Part shown: in pieces, positions 1 to 6,296 of the stretch
Layout of the letters: each line of letters starts with the position of its first letter
How positions within the stretch are numbered: position 1 is the first letter of the stretch
NCBI GenBank assembly: GCA_948465625.1
Contig: CAOJXM010000065.1
Span: 1 to 6,296, forward strand
Reading direction: 5' to 3'
DNA: 6,296 nt
From: an uncultured Clostridium sp.
Lineage (GTDB): Bacteria > Bacillota > Clostridia > TANB77 > CAG-508
Made by a program: the position numbers and the translations under genes
Notes under the pieces: model-generated
Database searches by the model: none
The model's input: only the letters and a program-made list of their open reading frames with translations
Told to the model about the DNA's origin: nothing

Positions 1-1
1 A

Positions 2-841
2 AAAGAGTTTGCAGAAAAAAATGATTTGAATTTTTATACTACAGATTATGAAGAATTTTTGGAAAAAGTACAAGCTGTATATATTGCTACTCCACATTTA
101 ACACATTATGAATATGCCAAAAAAGCAATTGAGAGACATAAGCATGTAATTTGTGAAAAGCCAATTGTTTTAAAAGAAGAAGAAGCAAGAGAATTATATG
201 AATTAGCAAAACAAAATAATGTGGTATTAATGGAAGCAATTAAAACCGCATATGCACCAGCTTTTAATCGTCTAGTTTCACTTGCTAAGAGTGGTATTAT
301 TGGGGATATTAAAGATGTTGATGCTACTTTTACCAAATTGGTAAGTGGAGATATACGAGAGTTAGATGCAACACAAGCTGGAGGAAGTGTAACAGAATTA
401 GCAACGTATCCATTAATTGCTATTGTGAAGTTATTAGGTATAAATTATGAAGATATACAATTTTATTCCTATATGGATAAAGAGAAAAAGGTAGACTTAT
501 ATACCAAAATACTATTTAAATATAAAAATGCAGTAGCGACTGCACAAGTAGGATTAGGAGTGAAAAAAGATGGTAATTTAACGATATCTGGAACCAAAGG
601 ATATATTTTTGTACCTGCCCCATGGTGGAAAACTGAGTATTTTGAAGTGAAATTTGAAAAACAAGATAATAATACAAAGGATTTTTATAAATTTGAGGGT
701 GATGGATTACGATATGAATTAGCAGAGTTTGTGAATTGTATTAACCAAAATAGAAAAAATTTATATTTGAAAGAGGAAGAAAGCATTTGTATTGCTAAGA
801 TAATGGAGAAATATAGAGAGCAATTAGCAAAGAAAATATAA
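2..841 (+). CDS. Gfo/Idh/MocA-family oxidoreductase, 5'-truncated by window edge
   Basis: This is the 3' part of an NAD(P)-dependent sugar or polyol dehydrogenase-like enzyme. The frame is open from base 2 with no convincing start or Shine-Dalgarno site. The 279 visible residues lack the N-terminal GxGxxG strand, so roughly 40-60 residues are probably missing relative to the family's usual 320-340. The second half of the Rossmann domain is clear: the segment VYIATPHLTHYEYAKKAI is followed by the family's EKP motif (codons 155-163), whose lysine is the usual catalytic/cofactor-contact residue. The alpha/beta C-terminal domain follows, with MEAIKTAY, GIIGDIKDV and a GGSVTELATYP segment where many relatives have GG(A/G)xxDxGxY/H. 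An aspartate is therefore replaced by glutamate here. The substrate cannot be inferred from sequence. In this context a nucleotide-sugar or polyol precursor of the polysaccharide is likely. A glycosyltransferase gene follows after 27 bases, so the two are probably co-transcribed. Confidence 0.88.
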   Translation, partial: KEFAEKNDLNFYTTDYEEFLEKVQAVYIATPHLTHYEYAKKAIERHKHVICEKPIVLKEEEARELYELAKQNNVVLMEAIKTAYAPAFNRLVSLAKSGIIGDIKDVDATFTKLVSGDIRELDATQAGGSVTELATYPLIAIVKLLGINYEDIQFYSYMDKEKKVDLYTKILFKYKNAVATAQVGLGVKKDGNLTISGTKGYIFVPAPWWKTEYFEVKFEKQDNNTKDFYKFEGDGLRYELAEFVNCINQNRKNLYLKEEESICIAKIMEKYREQLAKKI

Positions 842-853
842 ATGAGAAAGTAT

Positions 854-862
854 AGAAGGAGA
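854..862 (+). promoter_or_regulatory. Ribosome binding site of the GT2 gene
   Basis: The sequence AGAAGGAGA, with a GGAG core at 858-861, lies 7 bases before the ATG at 869. It fixes this ATG as the start. It sits in the 27-base gap after the oxidoreductase stop, where no terminator or promoter is apparent. Confidence 0.85.
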
Positions 863-868
863 ATATAA

Positions 869-1948
869 ATGAATAATAGACCCAAAATAAGTATAATAGT
901 TCCAATATATAATGTGGAAAAATATTTAGTAAAATGTTTAGATTCTTTAGTTAATCAAACATTAAAGGAAATAGAAATTATTTTAGTAGATGATGGTTCA
1001 CCAGATAATTGTCCTAAAATCTGTGACGAATATGCCAATAAGGATAATAGAATAAAAGTAATTCATAAACAAAATGCAGGAGTATCAGCTGCAAGAAATA
1101 CAGGAATAGAGATAGCTACAGCAGAATGGCTAGCATTTGTGGATGCAGATGATTGGGTAGAAGAAGACATGTTTGAGGAAGCATATAAAAGAACGGTAAA
1201 TTGCGATGTTGATATGGTATTATTTAACTTTTATTCAAATTATGAAAAAAAAGAAGTAGTTAATAAAAAAATACCACAAGAAGATTTTATAACAGATAAT
1301 CAAGATATAATACAACAATTAAAATTATCAGTATTGCATGAGACATTTGGTCCATACAACACTTCATTTACATTGATGGGGGCACCTTGGAATAAAATTT
1401 TTAAAGCAAGTATAGTCAAAGAAAATAAGATAGAATTTCCATTAGAAGTAAAAGGAGTATTTGATGATGCATTGTTTAATTTGTATTATTATGATTATGT
1501 AAAAAAAGTTGTGTTTTTTAATAAACCATTATATCATTATAGAAGATTGTCTACTTCCATATTAAATAAGTTCAAACCAAATAAATTGGAAATTAATCAA
1601 GCCATTTTTAATAAAATAGAAGAATATATAAAACAACATAACGATGATGAATTATTAAAAAATGCCTATAATTCAAGAGTAGTTTTGTATTTGCATATTA
1701 CAATAAATTTATATTTTTTCAACAAGGATAACACAAAAAGTGTGCGAGAGAAAATAGCAGAATTAAAGGAAACGATTGAAACAGAGCCATATAAAGAGGC
1801 TTTAAAAAAGGTGAATCCAAAGTATTTAACAAAATTACAAAGAATTTATTATAAATGTTTAAAACGAAAAAAATTATTTACATTGTATGTATTATTTAAT
1901 CTTAAGAAGATAGTAGAATTTATATTAAAAAGGAATCAATATAAGTGA
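869..1948 (+). CDS. Family 2 glycosyltransferase (GT-A fold), polysaccharide repeat-unit assembly
   Basis: This 359-residue cytoplasmic glycosyltransferase has no clear membrane segment. It is expected to transfer a sugar from a nucleotide-sugar donor onto the growing lipid-linked repeat unit. The N-terminal GT-A domain is textbook: ISIIVPIYNVEKYL at residues 7-20, VDDGS at 40-44, NAGVSAARNTG at 69-79 and the metal/nucleotide-binding DADD at 92-95. The C-terminal half has features common in Firmicute EpsJ-like GT2 enzymes: APWNKIF at 172-178, FDDALFN at 198-204 in the place often held by GEDxxFN, and PLYHYRR at 220-226. The tail is lysine-rich and helical, which suggests peripheral membrane association. 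Donor and linkage cannot be predicted. Because glf lies in the same cluster, a galactofuranosyltransferase is one possibility, but many GT2 enzymes use other donors. The stop codon overlaps the start of the polymerase gene, so the two genes are probably translationally coupled. Confidence 0.93.
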   Translation: MNNRPKISIIVPIYNVEKYLVKCLDSLVNQTLKEIEIILVDDGSPDNCPKICDEYANKDNRIKVIHKQNAGVSAARNTGIEIATAEWLAFVDADDWVEEDMFEEAYKRTVNCDVDMVLFNFYSNYEKKEVVNKKIPQEDFITDNQDIIQQLKLSVLHETFGPYNTSFTLMGAPWNKIFKASIVKENKIEFPLEVKGVFDDALFNLYYYDYVKKVVFFNKPLYHYRRLSTSILNKFKPNKLEINQAIFNKIEEYIKQHNDDELLKNAYNSRVVLYLHITINLYFFNKDNTKSVREKIAELKETIETEPYKEALKKVNPKYLTKLQRIYYKCLKRKKLFTLYVLFNLKKIVEFILKRNQYK

Positions 1949-3225
1949 AAGTTAGTTATAATAGAATTTTGAATATAATTGAATATGTTTTCGCATTTTT
2001 ATTGGTATTAGAATGCAGGTCTATATTTATACATAAAATAAATGTTGATTATAGAATTCCAGAAATGTTATGTATATGTCTTTTTTCATTAATTACTATT
2101 CTATTACTACAGAAAAAAAGAGAGTATAGTAAATTTTCTGTGTTTTATGTATATGTTTTTATATTTGCAGTCTACATAACTAAGTTTTTGGCTTGTAGTG
2201 TAAATAAAAATGATTACATTAGTTTTATATTGAAATTTTTTTGCTTTTTTATAGGAATTCTATTTTATTATATTTTAAGAGGAAAACAAGATGTAACTAA
2301 AAGTTTAATGTTAAAAGTTTCTAATATTATGATTATTTTAGCATTGATTTCGTTAGTATTTTATATTTTAGGACCAATATTACATATTATACAGCCAACT
2401 GGAACAATAAAAATTAATTGGGGAACGGAAAAAGAGATAGATTCTTATTATAATATTCATTATGTTGCACAAAGAATGGAATTTTTGGGAAATAATGTGG
2501 CAAGAAACACAGGAATATTTACAGAATCCCCTATGTATAGTTTGAATTTAACCATTGCACTAATTGCGGAATTATTTTTAATAAATAAGATAAAATTAAA
2601 AAAGATTTTAATACTTTGTTTTACTATCCTAACAACTTTATCAACCACAGGAGTCATTGTAATGATGATGACATTGGTGGGAAGATATCTTATTACTAAA
2701 TTTAATAGTAAACTTCATATCGTAGTAAAAAAAATTGCTTTACCAATCCTGTGTGTAGTAGCATGTATATTTGCAATTATTTTATTAAAAACGAAAGCAG
2801 AGAGTACATCTTTTCAAATTAGAATGGACGATTACAAAGCAGGATATTTATCATGGAAAGAAAGTCCGATTATGGGAAATGGATATGGCAATGTAGAGGC
2901 ATTAGAACAGCATATGAGTGCATTTAGATATTATAATATGGGACAAAGTAATTCGATTCTTAAGGTTTTATCAGAGGGAGGAATTTATTTTTTATTATTT
3001 TACTTTATACCCTGGGGAGGCTGTATTATATATTCTTTAAAGAAGAGAGAAAGAAATATTACAATTGTTGCAATAAGTATGTTTGTTTTATTTTTTGTAA
3101 CGATATTTCCATATAATTTTATGACTATTAATTTTGTAGCTATGGCATGGTTTTATATTTTTAAAAACAATAAGAAAAGAAGTACAAAATTATATGACAA
3201 GAAAAAAGTAAAATATATTTGTTAA
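1945..3225 (+). CDS. wzy: O-antigen/capsule polymerase-like membrane protein (Wzy type)
   Basis: This 426-residue, very hydrophobic protein has about ten to twelve predicted membrane spans, for example near residues 11-30, 40-55, 64-84, 94-111, 127-149, 198-213, 219-248, 262-281, 345-365, 370-388 and 390-406. It resembles the Wzy / O-antigen ligase superfamily, which joins flipped undecaprenyl-linked repeat units on the outer face of the membrane. Family-like signatures include ARNTGIFTESPMY at 186-198, LSTTGV at 232-237, and the loop near 290-316 with an arginine (R293) followed by ESPIMGNGYGN. After it come GQSNSILKVLSEGG at 333-346 and a lysine-rich cytoplasmic tail. R187 and R293 are plausible counterparts of the loop arginines important in Wzy proteins. 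The GTG start is supported by AAAGGAA 9-10 bases upstream and by the GTGA overlap with the previous stop. Wzy and ligase (WaaL-like) proteins are hard to separate by sequence, but a flippase gene next door favours polymerase. Confidence 0.85.
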   Translation: MKVSYNRILNIIEYVFAFLLVLECRSIFIHKINVDYRIPEMLCICLFSLITILLLQKKREYSKFSVFYVYVFIFAVYITKFLACSVNKNDYISFILKFFCFFIGILFYYILRGKQDVTKSLMLKVSNIMIILALISLVFYILGPILHIIQPTGTIKINWGTEKEIDSYYNIHYVAQRMEFLGNNVARNTGIFTESPMYSLNLTIALIAELFLINKIKLKKILILCFTILTTLSTTGVIVMMMTLVGRYLITKFNSKLHIVVKKIALPILCVVACIFAIILLKTKAESTSFQIRMDDYKAGYLSWKESPIMGNGYGNVEALEQHMSAFRYYNMGQSNSILKVLSEGGIYFLLFYFIPWGGCIIYSLKKRERNITIVAISMFVLFFVTIFPYNFMTINFVAMAWFYIFKNNKKRSTKLYDKKKVKYIC

Positions 3226-3231
3226 AGGAAG
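3224..3231 (+). promoter_or_regulatory. Ribosome binding site that sets the wzx start
   Basis: AAAGGAAG overlaps the wzy stop codon and ends 5 bases before the ATG at 3237, with GGA 7 bases away. The in-frame TTG at 3219 lies upstream of this site and has no Shine-Dalgarno of its own, so translation from it is unlikely. The protein should begin MEKKKSIAKN. Confidence 0.8.
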
Positions 3232-3236
3232 AAGTA

Positions 3237-4682
3237 ATGGAGAAGAAAAAAAGCATAGCAAAAAATTATATCTATAATTTATTTTACCAAATTATCATAT
3301 TAATAGTACCGCTATTTACAACACCTTATTTATCTAGAATATTAGGAGCCGAAGCGATTGGGATTTATAGTTATACCTTATCCATAGCTACATATTTTGT
3401 GCTATTTGGAAGCCTTGGGGTTGCTATGTATGGACAAAGAGAAATTGCCTATATTCAGGATAACAAAGAGGAAAGAAGTAGAGTCTTTTTTGAGATATTG
3501 ATTATGAGATTTCTAACATTAGGAATTTCATTAGTAACTTTTTACTTAAGTTTTTGTAGAAATGGCGAATATAGCGTATATTATAAAATTCTAGTATTAG
3601 AGATAGTAGCTAATAGTTTAGATATTAGTTGGTTTTTTCAGGGGTTAGAGGAATTTAAAAAAACAGTATTACGAAATACATTGGTAAAGCTATTAAGTGT
3701 AATTTGTATTTTTATGTTTGTAAAAAATACAAGTGATTTGTACAAATATTTTATTATTTATGTATTATCTACTTTGATTGGGAATTTATCATTATGGATT
3801 TATTTACCAAAGTATATCAATAAAATAGAAAGAAAAAAACTTCAAATTTTGAGACATTTGAGGCCAACGATTGCTTTGTTTATACCACAACTTGCAACAC
3901 AAATTTATACAGTATTAGACAAAACTATGATTGGTTCTATTATTACTGATAAATCAGAAGTAGGGTTTTATGAGCAGGCACAGAAGATGGTAAAATTACT
4001 TTTGGCAATAGCAACTTCACTTGGAACAGTAATGGTACCAAGGATGGCAAATACCTATGCAAATGGAGATAAGGGAAAATTAAAAGAATATATGAATCAA
4101 TCCTTTCGTTTTGTATTATTGATTGTATTTCCATTAATGTTTGGAATGGTTAGTATTGTAAATAAATTTGTTCCAATATTTTATGGGAATGGATATGACA
4201 AAGTAGCAACACTTATTGTTATTATAAGTCCAATTTTATTACTAATTGGATTAAGTAATGTAATAGGAACACAATACTTATTACCAACAAAACAGCAAAA
4301 AAAATATACCATTTCTGTTGTATTAGGAGCAGTTGTTAATTTTATCCTTAACATGATATTAATACGAATCTGGAAGTCAGAGGGAGCATCTATTGCAACT
4401 GTATTAGCAGAATTAACTGTTACAGGAGTACAATTTTATCTAGTAAGAAAAGAAATAAAGATAAGAGAAATAGTGAAAATGACAGGCAATTATTTGCTTG
4501 CAGCTTTTGTTATGTTTGGAGTAAGTTATGTGGTAGGAGCCGTTATTTCAAAAGCAATGTTATCAATTATTGTACAAATTATTTTTGGTGCAGTTACTTA
4601 CTTCTTAGTATTAATTCTTTTAAAAGATAGTTTTATAAAAATAGGATTAGAGAAAGTGAAAAAAAGATTAAAATGTAATTAA
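3237..4682 (+). CDS. wzx: Polysaccharide repeat-unit flippase (Wzx, MOP/Polysacc_synt family)
   Basis: This 481-residue polytopic membrane protein belongs to the oligosaccharide flippase branch of the MOP superfamily. It moves undecaprenyl-pyrophosphate-linked repeat units from the inner to the outer leaflet. Length and hydropathy fit the 12-14 helices of the family. The N-terminus is diagnostic: a lysine-rich start, then KNYIYNLFYQ and TPYLSRILGAEAIGIYSY at about residues 29-46, followed by GxxxYGQREIA. Later segments also match family conservation: PQLATQIYTVLDKTMIG in the middle, EVGFYEQAQKM and MVPRMANTYANGD just after it, and QYLLPTKQ in the C-terminal half. The gene starts 11 bases after the polymerase stop, as expected for Wzx/Wzy-dependent assembly of the same repeat unit. 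I chose the ATG at 3237 over a TTG six codons earlier on the basis of the ribosome binding site. No truncation or frameshift is visible. Confidence 0.93.
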   Translation: MEKKKSIAKNYIYNLFYQIIILIVPLFTTPYLSRILGAEAIGIYSYTLSIATYFVLFGSLGVAMYGQREIAYIQDNKEERSRVFFEILIMRFLTLGISLVTFYLSFCRNGEYSVYYKILVLEIVANSLDISWFFQGLEEFKKTVLRNTLVKLLSVICIFMFVKNTSDLYKYFIIYVLSTLIGNLSLWIYLPKYINKIERKKLQILRHLRPTIALFIPQLATQIYTVLDKTMIGSIITDKSEVGFYEQAQKMVKLLLAIATSLGTVMVPRMANTYANGDKGKLKEYMNQSFRFVLLIVFPLMFGMVSIVNKFVPIFYGNGYDKVATLIVIISPILLLIGLSNVIGTQYLLPTKQQKKYTISVVLGAVVNFILNMILIRIWKSEGASIATVLAELTVTGVQFYLVRKEIKIREIVKMTGNYLLAAFVMFGVSYVVGAVISKAMLSIIVQIIFGAVTYFLVLILLKDSFIKIGLEKVKKRLKCN

Positions 4683-4734
4683 AATGTTTGCTAATATTAT
4701 AGATTAGTAGTATAATAAAACAACAAACATTTTA
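4680..4734 (+). terminator. Candidate terminator-like inverted repeat after wzx
   Basis: A perfect 11-bp inverted repeat, TAAAATGTTTG (4680-4690) and CAAACATTTTA (4724-4734), begins exactly at the wzx stop codon. The 33-base loop contains a second 7-bp inverted repeat, TATTATA (4695-4701) and TATAATA (4711-4717), so a two-tier hairpin can form. The A-run on the left arm and TTTTATT on the right resemble a low-GC Rho-independent terminator. However, the stem core has only two G-C pairs and the loop is long, so termination would be weak or partial. Confidence 0.35.
4688..4716 (+). promoter_or_regulatory. Candidate sigma-A-type promoter for glf
   Basis: TTGCTA (4688-4693, four of six matches to TTGACA) and a perfect TATAAT (4711-4716) are separated by 17 bases. 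Transcription would start near 4723, leaving a leader of about 29 bases before the glf ATG. The promoter lies inside the inverted repeat that follows wzx, in the widest gap of the window. TATAAT-like strings are common by chance in such AT-rich DNA. The ideal spacing and the location upstream of a gene raise confidence, but no extended -10 TG is present. Confidence 0.5.
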
Positions 4735-4738
4735 TTGT

Positions 4739-4746
4739 GAGGGAGA
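4739..4746 (+). promoter_or_regulatory. Ribosome binding site that sets the glf start
   Basis: GAGGGAGA, with GGGAG ending at 4745, lies 6 bases before the ATG at 4752. The in-frame GTG at 4737 overlaps this site and so cannot be the start. The site lies just outside the 3' arm of the upstream inverted repeat, so the hairpin alone would not mask it. Confidence 0.85.
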
Positions 4747-4751
4747 ATGAA

Positions 4752-5861
4752 ATGGAAAAATACGATTATTTGATTGTAGGAGCAGGACTATTTGGTGCAA
4801 TATTTGCATATGAAGCAAATAAAAAAGGAAAGAAATGTCTTGTAATAGATAAACGTTCTCATATTGGGGGAAATATTTATACAGAAAATATAGACGGAAT
4901 TCAGGTACATAAATATGGTGCTCATATATTTCATACAAGTAATCGAGAAGTTTGGGAGTATATCAATCAATTTGCTAAGTTTAATCGATATACAAATTCT
5001 CCAGTTGCAAGATACAAAGATGAATTATATAATATGCCATTTAATATGAATACATTTAATAAATTATGGGGAGTTATTACACCAAAGGAAGCAAAGGCTA
5101 AAATAGAAGAAGAAATAGCACAAGCCAATATAATAGAGCCAACAAATTTAGAAGAACAAGCTATTAGTTTAGTTGGTAAAACAATGTATGAAAAGCTTGT
5201 AAAAGGCTATACAGAAAAGCAATGGGGAAAAAGGGCAACAGAACTACCAGCTTTTATTATTAAAAGATTACCAGTTCGTTTTATTTATGATAACAACTAT
5301 TTTAAGGACAAATATCAAGGGATACCAATTGGTGGATACACCCAAATCATACAGAAAATGTTAGAAGGAATAGAAGTTAAATTAAATACTAATTTTTTTG
5401 ATGATAGAGAAGACTTTGAAAAATTAGCAGATAAGATTGTGTTTACAGGAATGATAGACCAATTTTACCATTATCAATTTGGAGAATTAGAGTATAGAAG
5501 TTTGAAGTTTGAAACAGAAAAGTTAGAAGAAGAAAATTATCAAGGAAATGCAGTAGTAAATTATACAGAATATGAAGTTCCTTATACAAGAATAATAGAA
5601 CATAAACATTTTGAATATGATACTTGTGAGTCAAAACAAACAATTATTACAAGAGAATATCCAGATTCATGGAATAGACAAAAGGAACCATATTACCCAA
5701 TTAATGATGAAAGAAATAGTATAATATATGAGAAATATAGAGAGTTAGCTTCTAATGATATGAAAGTTATATTTGGAGGAAGATTAGGAGAATATAAATA
5801 TTATGATATGGATAAAGTAATTGAACAAGCAATACATTGTGTAAAGAAACAATTGAAATAG
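4752..5861 (+). CDS. glf: UDP-galactopyranose mutase
   Basis: This 369-residue FAD-dependent cytoplasmic enzyme interconverts UDP-galactopyranose and UDP-galactofuranose, supplying the Galf donor for the polysaccharide. Length and sequence match bacterial Glf closely. The N-terminus MEKYDYLIVGAGLFG carries the dinucleotide-binding GAGLFG (residues 10-15), followed by an acidic residue at D33 and IGGN at 38-41. Other hallmarks are HKYGAHIFHTSN at 53-64, YNMPFNMNTF at 93-102, YTEKQWG at 153-159 (W158), KRLPVRF at 171-177 (R172), GIPIGGYTQ, YRSLKFE, and the C-terminal GGRLGEYKYYDMD at 342-354. By motif and spacing, R172, R344, Y350 and D352 correspond to substrate- or flavin-site residues known from Klebsiella and E. 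coli Glf (R174, R343, Y349, D351). The enzyme therefore looks intact. It is separated from wzx by 69 bases holding a likely promoter, so it may be transcribed independently as well as by readthrough. Confidence 0.97.
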   Translation: MEKYDYLIVGAGLFGAIFAYEANKKGKKCLVIDKRSHIGGNIYTENIDGIQVHKYGAHIFHTSNREVWEYINQFAKFNRYTNSPVARYKDELYNMPFNMNTFNKLWGVITPKEAKAKIEEEIAQANIIEPTNLEEQAISLVGKTMYEKLVKGYTEKQWGKRATELPAFIIKRLPVRFIYDNNYFKDKYQGIPIGGYTQIIQKMLEGIEVKLNTNFFDDREDFEKLADKIVFTGMIDQFYHYQFGELEYRSLKFETEKLEEENYQGNAVVNYTEYEVPYTRIIEHKHFEYDTCESKQTIITREYPDSWNRQKEPYYPINDERNSIIYEKYRELASNDMKVIFGGRLGEYKYYDMDKVIEQAIHCVKKQLK

Positions 5862-5884
5862 AATAAGATGCTTATGAAAAAAGT

Positions 5885-5894
5885 AAAGGAGAAG
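5885..5894 (+). promoter_or_regulatory. Ribosome binding site of the Wzz/CpsC-like gene
   Basis: AAAGGAGAAG, with GGAG at 5888-5891, lies 7 bases before the ATG at 5899. A second in-frame ATG at 5902 is 10 bases away and less well spaced. The 37-base gap after glf shows no terminator or convincing promoter, so co-transcription with glf is likely. Confidence 0.8.
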
Positions 5895-5898
5895 TTTG

Positions 5899-6296
5899 AT
5901 GATGGGAGATTATGAAGAAATAGATATAATGGATGTTGTAAATGCTATTTGGAAAAGTAAAATAGTAATAGCAATAATATTACTGTTAGCAATTATATTT
6001 GGCAATCTTTATACGAATTCAATAACGCCTCAATATAGGTCTACAGTAAAAATATTAATTGATAAAACAGATGCTTCTATAGAGAGTATGATTAATAATG
6101 AGGATATTGTAAATGCTACAATAGAAAAATTAGGCATTAGTAATGAAGAAGTAGTAGAGAGTAGAAAAGCGTTATTTGATAAAAATACAAAAACAATAAC
6201 ATTAACTTTTACAAATCAAGATGCACAGTTAACTTATCAAATGGTCAATGCTTATATAGAACCATTAAAAGTAAAGTTAGAAGAAATATATAATAT
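5899..6296 (+). CDS. Wzz/CpsC-type polysaccharide chain-length co-regulator, 3'-truncated by window edge
   Basis: The first 132 codons of a Wzz-domain membrane protein (the CpsC/EpsA/CapA/YveK group in Firmicutes) are present and the frame is still open at the right edge. A short acidic cytoplasmic start (MMGDYEEIDIMDVVNAIWKS) leads into one strongly hydrophobic helix at about residues 22-38. An extracytoplasmic segment begins TPQYRSTVKILID at 43-55, the family's typical arrangement of P-x-Y-x-S plus a beta strand. A polar, partly helical region with NEDIVNATIEKL follows. The second membrane helix and any cytoplasmic kinase-activating tail would lie beyond the window. Such proteins set chain length and activate a cognate BY-type tyrosine kinase (CpsD/EpsB/CapB), usually encoded next. 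In many Firmicute capsule operons this gene lies near the 5' end. Here it follows the assembly genes, so it may belong to the same operon as glf or start a regulatory module. Confidence 0.85.
   Translation, partial: MMGDYEEIDIMDVVNAIWKSKIVIAIILLLAIIFGNLYTNSITPQYRSTVKILIDKTDASIESMINNEDIVNATIEKLGISNEEVVESRKALFDKNTKTITLTFTNQDAQLTYQMVNAYIEPLKVKLEEIYN

Noticed and set aside
106..336. Minus-strand ORFs across the window, such as 106-336, 685-885, 2460-2657, 3943-4134, 4732-4938 and 5443-5643.
   Set aside because: They lie opposite well-supported genes, have no ribosome binding sites or recognisable domains, and their hydrophobic or low-complexity products are typical of antisense reading of AT-rich coding DNA.
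842..868. An 8-codon ORF (MRKYRRRI) that begins right after the oxidoreductase stop and ends right before the GT2 ATG, in the same frame.
   Set aside because: It contains the GT2 Shine-Dalgarno and has no ribosome binding site of its own. It is best explained as spacer sequence, not a leader peptide or a broken extension of GT2.
3219..3236. TTG at 3219 as the wzx start.
   Set aside because: It overlaps the end of wzy and lacks a Shine-Dalgarno, whereas the ATG at 3237 has a well-spaced one and gives the usual flippase N-terminus.
1245..4304. Runs of eight A at 1245-1252 (GT2), 2727-2734 (wzy) and 4297-4304 (wzx) as possible phase-variation tracts.
   Set aside because: In DNA with this much A, a few 8-base runs per 6 kb are expected by chance. 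They are short for slipped-strand switching and all frames are intact.
4737..4751. GTG at 4737 as the glf start.
   Set aside because: It overlaps the Shine-Dalgarno itself; the ATG at 4752 gives the standard Glf N-terminus directly before the FAD-binding strand.
5868..5915. A 15-codon ORF between glf and the Wzz-like gene.
   Set aside because: It overlaps the Wzz-like start out of frame, has no Shine-Dalgarno, and contains the Shine-Dalgarno of the real gene.
1..6296. A novel defence, mobile or RNA-based system.
   Set aside because: All coding sequence is explained by known polysaccharide-assembly families. The longest gap is 69 bases, and no direct repeats, transposase, integrase or structured RNA is visible.

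Overview
The window is a strongly AT-rich stretch of a surface-polysaccharide (capsule, exopolysaccharide or O-antigen-like) biosynthesis locus. All genes lie on the + strand and are tightly packed. The low GC, heavy use of AGA for arginine, strong GGAG-type Shine-Dalgarno sites and the encoded protein types fit a low-GC Firmicute, most likely a clostridial or related gut or host-associated lineage. The genus cannot be read from the sequence. No IS element, tRNA, rRNA, CRISPR array or riboswitch is visible.

Layout, left to right: (1) the 3' part of a Gfo/Idh/MocA-family NAD(P)-dependent oxidoreductase whose start lies off the left edge; (2) a GT-A fold family 2 glycosyltransferase at 869-1948; (3) a multi-spanning O-antigen-polymerase (Wzy) type membrane protein at 1945-3225, which starts at GTG and overlaps the previous stop by 4 bases; (4) a Wzx-type oligosaccharide flippase at 3237-4682; (5) a 69-base gap with an 11-bp inverted repeat and a good sigma-A-type promoter inside it; (6) UDP-galactopyranose mutase (glf) at 4752-5861; (7) the 5' end of a Wzz/CpsC-type chain-length co-regulator from 5899, running off the right edge.

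Together these make most of a Wzx/Wzy-dependent pathway. The oxidoreductase probably helps make or modify a precursor. Glf makes UDP-galactofuranose. The GT2 enzyme adds a sugar to the lipid-linked repeat unit, Wzx flips the unit, Wzy polymerises it, and the Wzz/CpsC-type protein influences chain length. The initiating sugar-phosphate transferase, further glycosyltransferases and the tyrosine-kinase partner are not in the window and presumably flank it.

The best non-coding signal is the wzx-glf gap. It looks like a transcription-unit boundary where a promoter sits inside a terminator-like inverted repeat. I found no evidence for a new kind of system; the coding content is a conventional polysaccharide cluster.
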